Source: Oehlia diaphana
Taxonomy: Eukaryota > Glomeromycota > Glomeromycetes > Glomerales > Glomeraceae
Length of the DNA: 10,428 bases
Direction of reading: 5' to 3'
Assembly: GCA_003833135.1 (NCBI GenBank)
Contig: QZLH01001841.1
Coordinates: 1 to 10,428 of the forward strand
The position numbers and the translations under genes were made by a program. Below, one piece after another: positions 7,087 to 10,428 of the stretch; position 1 is the first letter of the stretch; the number at the start of each line of letters is the position of its first letter. The notes beneath the pieces were generated by a model. That model was not told where the DNA came from. It saw only the letters and a list, made by a program, of their open reading frames with translations, and did no database searches.

Positions 7087-7861
7087 GGTTAGGATTTTAT
7101 CAATTTAAGGAAATAGTTAGTTAGTTAGTTAGTTAGTAAGTAAGAAGAGTTAATCAAGTCAAGTGAATTAGTCAGAATTGTATTATAGTTTTCAAGTTAT
7201 ACGAAAAGAGTATTATTCTCAGTAGTATAATTCAAGATAGTTAATTTTGCAACCAAGAGATTATCTATATTTTTCGTCATATTTAAAATCTTACATTATT
7301 TTAATAAAAACCTATTTTTTTTAACTGAACATCCAACGTTATTTCATATGATTAAATTGTGATAAACTTAAAACTCTCTTATTAAGTTAAATTCTAGTTA
7401 ACCTGTTAAAGCGTTAAAGTTTTTCAGTCGGCTTTAATCGTTGACAGAATAACATTATATTAGAAGAATATTTTGCAAGTCATTTTCAAATATACCAAGA
7501 CTTGTATTATGTAAATATATGCAAAAGGTTGGAGCACACAAAAATTTTTCTAACAAAAAAAGGAAACTTGACAAGTTTACAGCTGGTCAAACCATTATAA
7601 CAGCTTTTCATGATTCAAGTGATCTTTCAGAAGCAAGAACTAATTGAATTAACTGTGTTCTTATAAAATTTTTTATTTATTGTGAAATTTCATATAAAAT
7701 CGTAAAGCATCCTTTTTTCCTTGACCTTTTAAAAGAACTTAATACCGGTTATAATTCTCTAACACGTAAATATTTATCTGAATATTTGCTCAAAACTGAA
7801 TTATGTGTTATTAATGATAAAATAGAAGAAGACATTATGAATCAGCAAAACTTAACTCTTG

Positions 7862-7954
7862 GTAAATACTTCTTGTTTCACTCTTTTGTCTTTTTCACAA
7901 TTTGGTATTATTTAATTAAATTATTATTACAATTATTTTTAAATATAATGTTAG
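7862..7954 (+). other. Intron splitting the first catalytic Asp codon of the hAT transposase
   Basis: GTAAAT at 7862 and TTAG ending at 7954 bound 93 nt of AT-rich, stop-filled sequence. Joining G7861 to AT at 7955-7956 makes the Asp codon of the expected TLD motif. The restored frame is why this boundary is favoured. Confidence 0.7.
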
Positions 7955-8344
7955 ATAGTTAAACATCTGAACACCATCAATCTATCTGGAATTTTATTAT
8001 TCTTATACTATCTTATAAAGAATACTTATACCAATTTTCAGATTTGTCATCAAATTCACATACCGTGAAATTTTTGGCTGCAAAAATTAAAGATATTATT
8101 GAAAAAATAGGACCTAATTGAATTTTTGCAATAGTATTAGATAATGCAGCTAATGTCAAAAAAGCAAGAGCGATTATTAGCGAAAAATATCCAAAGATTA
8201 AAAACGTTCGATACATATCAAATTGCATTAATTTAATTGCATGTGATATTGTTTATCATACATTTGCAGATTGGTTACTTTGTAAAGTAAACATGCTAGA
8301 ATCTTTTTTAGCAATTGTTATATGGCGAATAAATATATAATTTT

Positions 8345-8418
8345 TATAATTTTATTATATAATTATTAATTACTGACATTATTGATAAAATAAATTTTTT
8401 TATATAATATATACATAG
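8345..8418 (+). other. Probable hAT intron with a degenerate donor
   Basis: Coding-like sequence (SNCYMANKY in a shifted frame) stops near 8335 and resumes at 8419 after ACATAG with SKF-stop-KLIKKSDIKDGGLK. The acceptor is good. No GT donor is obvious, and ATATAA at about 8335-8340 could be a mutated GTATAA. The left boundary is approximate. Confidence 0.45.
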
Positions 8419-8579
8419 GTAGCAAATTCTGAAAATTAATAAAAAAATCAGATATTAAAGATGGTGGTCTTAAAATGTATTGTATAACCAGATGGATTAC
8501 TTCAAGTAAATCAGTAAATTCTGTATTAACTTTAAAACCGGTTTTTGAAAAGATAATATAAAGACTTTTAATTTTGTTT

Positions 8580-8620
8580 GTAAAATTAAAATGTATTTTA
8601 ATTATTTAATTTATTTTTAG
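8580..8620 (+). other. Short phase-0 intron in the hAT pseudogene
   Basis: GTAAAA at 8580 and TTTTTAG ending at 8620 give a 41-nt intron. The frame before it (KPVFEKII) and after it (MANEYADLLTNN) is the same, which supports removal. Confidence 0.55.
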
Positions 8621-8934
8621 ATGGCAAATGAATATGCTGATCTTTTAACAAATAATTGAATAAAATCAATCAGTAATTTTTTTCAGATCTTGAAATTTTA
8701 GCCTTTATGTTAAATCTATTACGAAAAAACTGTTCTCTTTTTAGAATCTCATAGGACAACATTGGCAGATTGTTACCTAAGTCTTACATGGCTTGGAGCA
8801 GCCTTTAAAAAATTTACCACAAAGCTTTTATCATGATTTTTAAAATTATTGCTTTACTGTAATGAATAAGTGATTTGAGGAGTTTGACGATGATAAATAC
8901 CTTTTTTGTTTTTATTTGCATCCACAATTCTGAG

Positions 8935-9006
8935 GTAAATAAAATTTTCTATAATTAATAATTAATTTAATTTAATTATTATCTAATATTATAAATGTAT
9001 CACTAG
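8935..9006 (+). other. Probable intron before the hAT C-terminal exon
   Basis: GTAAAT at 8935 follows FYLHPQF-stop, and the 72-nt AT-rich tract ends in CACTAG at 9006. The downstream exon reads YPLKSGIYTRLAK from 9008. The frames on the two sides differ by one base, so a small indel or a shifted splice site is present. Confidence 0.5.
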
Positions 9007-9756
9007 ATATCCTTTAAAAAGTGGTATTTACACAAGATTAGCAAAAACAACCTTATTTATTGGAAAAAATTTAGACTTTGATTTTGAAGAATCTTGCACA
9101 TTATGTTTTCAGTTAAACCAATATAAAAAAAAGGAATTCCCATTTGATTTGGAATTTGGATATGGGTTTGAAGAACTAATTAATTAGTGGAATGTAATTG
9201 AAAACAAACCTCAACCAAACTCTTTACCTTTAATAGTTTTGCATTTTTTCTCTATTTGTCCAAATTCAGCCTCTTGTGAGAGAGGATTTTTAACTTTAAG
9301 ATGGCTTACAAATAAATATCGCTTACAACTTGGGATTGATATATTAAAAATTATTTGTAAAATGATTACTTATTGGAAATCAAATCTAAAAAAAGAGTTT
9401 AGTTTTTTTAGCTAAGATATAAAAAATAATTTAAAATTGAGTGATATTAAAATAAATCAAAAAATTACTGAAGCTTTAGCTGAATCTGATGATGCAGATG
9501 AAGATGACAGTGAATTTGAAGATAATTTTCATGTAGAAAATCCTTTGTGATAAACAATTAATGGTAAAATAATTCTGGATAATAAAGTGATTATCTTAAT
9601 TGAAAATACTTGGATTGAAAATGAAATTGATTTATCCAATGAATTAATTTTACAAGATATTGGGAAATACCTGAAAACTTGAAAGATGATAATACTAAAG
9701 GTAAAGATGAAAATGAAAATACTTTAACTGATGATAATAATGATATGGTATTTTAA

Positions 9757-10081
9757 TTATAATATAAATGATTTATTTTATAAACATGTAAATGAATAAA
9801 AAAATTTATGAAAAATTAAGAATTGTAAAGCATGTTTTTTGAAATTTAAATAAAATAATTTTGTATTATTGTTATATTATCGCCATTTTCGAATTACTGT
9901 AAACTGCGGCTTGTCAATCATTTTATAAATAAACCGAAAATGTGTGATTTTTGTAAAACTGTACTAGTAAAACTTTACGTTTCACATATAAACATATAAA
10001 TATTTTTTGATCTGCATAACACCTAGCTATTCTTGTATCACTTTCAAGTGTTTTTTCGGTCTTACGTTCTGTTTTACTGGA
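9757..10081. other. AT-rich intergenic stretch
   Basis: No gene is supported. It should contain the 3' end of the hAT element and the 5' end of the Tc1-like element. A clear terminal inverted repeat partner for either was not found inside the window. Confidence 0.45.
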
Positions 10082-10176
10082 AGATTTCTGACGATTCAAC
10101 ACTGAGTATAGTAACGATTTTTACACCATATATTGCGAAATCTGCAATTGTATTGTTTATTCAATAGAAATATTGT
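10082..10176 (+). repeat. Diverged direct repeat, copy 1
   Basis: It starts AGATTTCTGACG and ends TTTATTCAATAGAAATATTGT. It aligns, with substitutions and small gaps, to 10262-10345. Shared blocks include AGATTTCT, CATATATTG-like (CTATATATTG in copy 2) and TTTATTCAA. Confidence 0.55.
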
Positions 10177-10261
10177 ACGCAAATATTATATAATACAAAT
10201 AATAGAGTCATAATATTTATATTTATATTTTTCTTTTCTCAGATCTCTATTTCGTTTTTCC

Positions 10262-10345
10262 AGATTTCTACTGAATCTACATTAGGTATGGTAATAAGTT
10301 TTATGCTATATATTGTAATTATTAGTTTATTCAACTAAAATATGT
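10262..10345 (+). repeat. Diverged direct repeat, copy 2
   Basis: This is the second copy of the segment at 10082, offset by about 175-180 bp, ending 25 bp before the transposase start. The pair may be subterminal or 5'-UTR sequence of the Tc1-like element. Confidence 0.55.
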
Positions 10346-10370
10346 GTCTGGAATTTTAGTAGAAAGCCCT

Positions 10371-10428
10371 ATGCCTACAGAAATTAGCAAAGATTTACGT
10401 TGGCGTGTTGTGTATCTTTATAATGATG
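10371..10428 (+). CDS. Tc1/mariner-like transposase, N-terminal start (runs off the window)
   Basis: ATG at 10371 opens a frame reading MPTEISKDLRWRVVYLYND to the window edge. The sequence ISxDLRWRVVYL is the start of the helix-turn-helix DNA-binding domain of Tc1-like transposases as found abundantly in fungi. In such proteins this domain binds the terminal inverted repeat and is followed by a DDE/DDD catalytic core, which lies outside this window. The frame is open back to 10326 (stop TAG at 10323-10325), but the ATG at 10371 is the natural start. Whether the full gene is intact cannot be judged. Confidence 0.7.
   Translation, partial: MPTEISKDLRWRVVYLYND

Larger units (their letters stand above)
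6821..7446 (+). mobile_element. LTR-like insertion (possible solo LTR) inside the hAT zinc finger
   Basis: The hAT finger is readable up to about 6815 and again from about 7450, with only some ten residues expected between, so about 0.6 kb is foreign. The insert begins TGTGGCGCAG and can end TTGACA, giving TG...CA. It holds a T-rich stretch (6870-7080), a TATA-like TATAAATAG at 7078-7086, a (TTAG)5 run at 7117-7136 and an AATAAA at 7303-7308, in the order expected for U3, R and U5 of an LTR. No coding sequence is present. Flanks AGAAA and GAATA are not a clean 5-bp duplication, so the exact ends are uncertain. A large decayed intron or another non-autonomous element is the alternative. Confidence 0.45.
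6599..9756 (+). pseudogene. Degenerate hAT-family transposase with BED-type finger, introns and dimerisation domain
   Basis: This encoded a cut-and-paste DNA transposase acting in the nucleus. The N-terminal part (6599-6820) reads PISPIEAIEPANNTL, then SLEAVLQHFSRKNK and ECKYCSKI, the Cys-x2-Cys of a zinc finger. An insertion (6821-7446) splits the finger, which resumes at about 7447 (LEEYFASHF). The RNase-H-like core follows: FTAGQTIITAFHDSSDLSEA; the first catalytic Asp in TLDS-stop-TS, its codon split by an intron; the second Asp in VLDNAANVKKAR (8140-8142); then GGLKMYCITRW. The C-terminal dimerisation motif SASCERGFLTLRWLTNKYR (catalytic Glu at 9278-9280) is clear. An acidic tail (ESDDADEDDSEFED) reads to a TAA at 9754-9756. 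Decay includes TGA stops at 6701, 7645, 8119, 8430, 8657, 8834, 8871 and 8931, a TAA at 7960, a TAG at 9185, and frameshifts near 8305, 8690 and 8740. Many of the TGA stops fit CGA->TGA or TGG->TGA. It is not functional as it stands. Confidence 0.85.

Noticed and set aside
7086..7094. Telomere-like GGGTTAGG
   Set aside because: It occurs once only, followed by TTAG repeats lacking the G-run; there is no telomeric array.
8013..8228. Minus-strand 71-codon ORF with a hydrophobic stretch
   Set aside because: It lies antisense to the conserved hAT core (VLDNAANVKKAR), so it is a shadow frame.
5833..9006. Alternative code in which TGA means Trp (mitochondrial origin)
   Set aside because: TAA and TAG stops and frameshifts are also present, nuclear-type introns occur, and many TGA positions fit Arg rather than Trp.
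4123..10428. Classic ascomycete RIP as the sole cause of decay
   Set aside because: The changes I can read are centred on CpG rather than CpA, which fits methyl-CpG deamination better; a quantitative index was not computed.

Overview
This window is AT-rich eukaryotic DNA, most likely from an arbuscular mycorrhizal fungus of the Rhizophagus type. The reasons are its very high AT content, degenerate hAT transposases with short GT..AG introns, and a Tc1/mariner-type transposase start of a kind common in those genomes. The organism is inferred from style, not from a search. No intact host gene is visible. Almost everything is mobile-element sequence or decayed coding sequence.

Layout. (1) 27-278, minus strand: the 3' part of an unrecognised coding region, which now runs into a transposon end. 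(2) 277-4009: a giant fold-back element with inverted arms of about 1.7 and 1.6 kb. Each arm has a roughly 200-bp GATC-rich outer segment and then a long tandem array of an approximately 80-bp unit. Every unit carries two short hairpins whose tetraloops (GCGA and TCGC) are reverse complements of each other. The central spacer holds a small intact minus-strand ORF with a BED-type zinc finger. (3) 4123-6356: pieces of decayed plus-strand coding sequence of unknown family. They are interrupted by a second, 607-bp element (4849-5455) with the same hairpin motif inside but unrelated, GAGCC/AGCTGAGC-rich ends. That element is flanked by a perfect 10-bp direct repeat. (4) 6599-9756: a degenerate hAT transposase. 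Its N-terminal zinc finger is split by a 0.6-kb LTR-like insertion (6821-7446), and its core, introns and C-terminal dimerisation motif are still readable. (5) 9757-10370: AT-rich DNA with a diverged duplicated segment. (6) 10371 to the window end: the first 19 codons of a Tc1/mariner-like transposase.

Two themes link the parts. First, the hairpin array is a module shared by two elements with different ends. Second, decay follows one pattern: arm differences, array variants and many in-frame stops look like transitions at former CpG sites or other C->T/G->A changes. This fits cytosine-methylation damage to silenced repeats.
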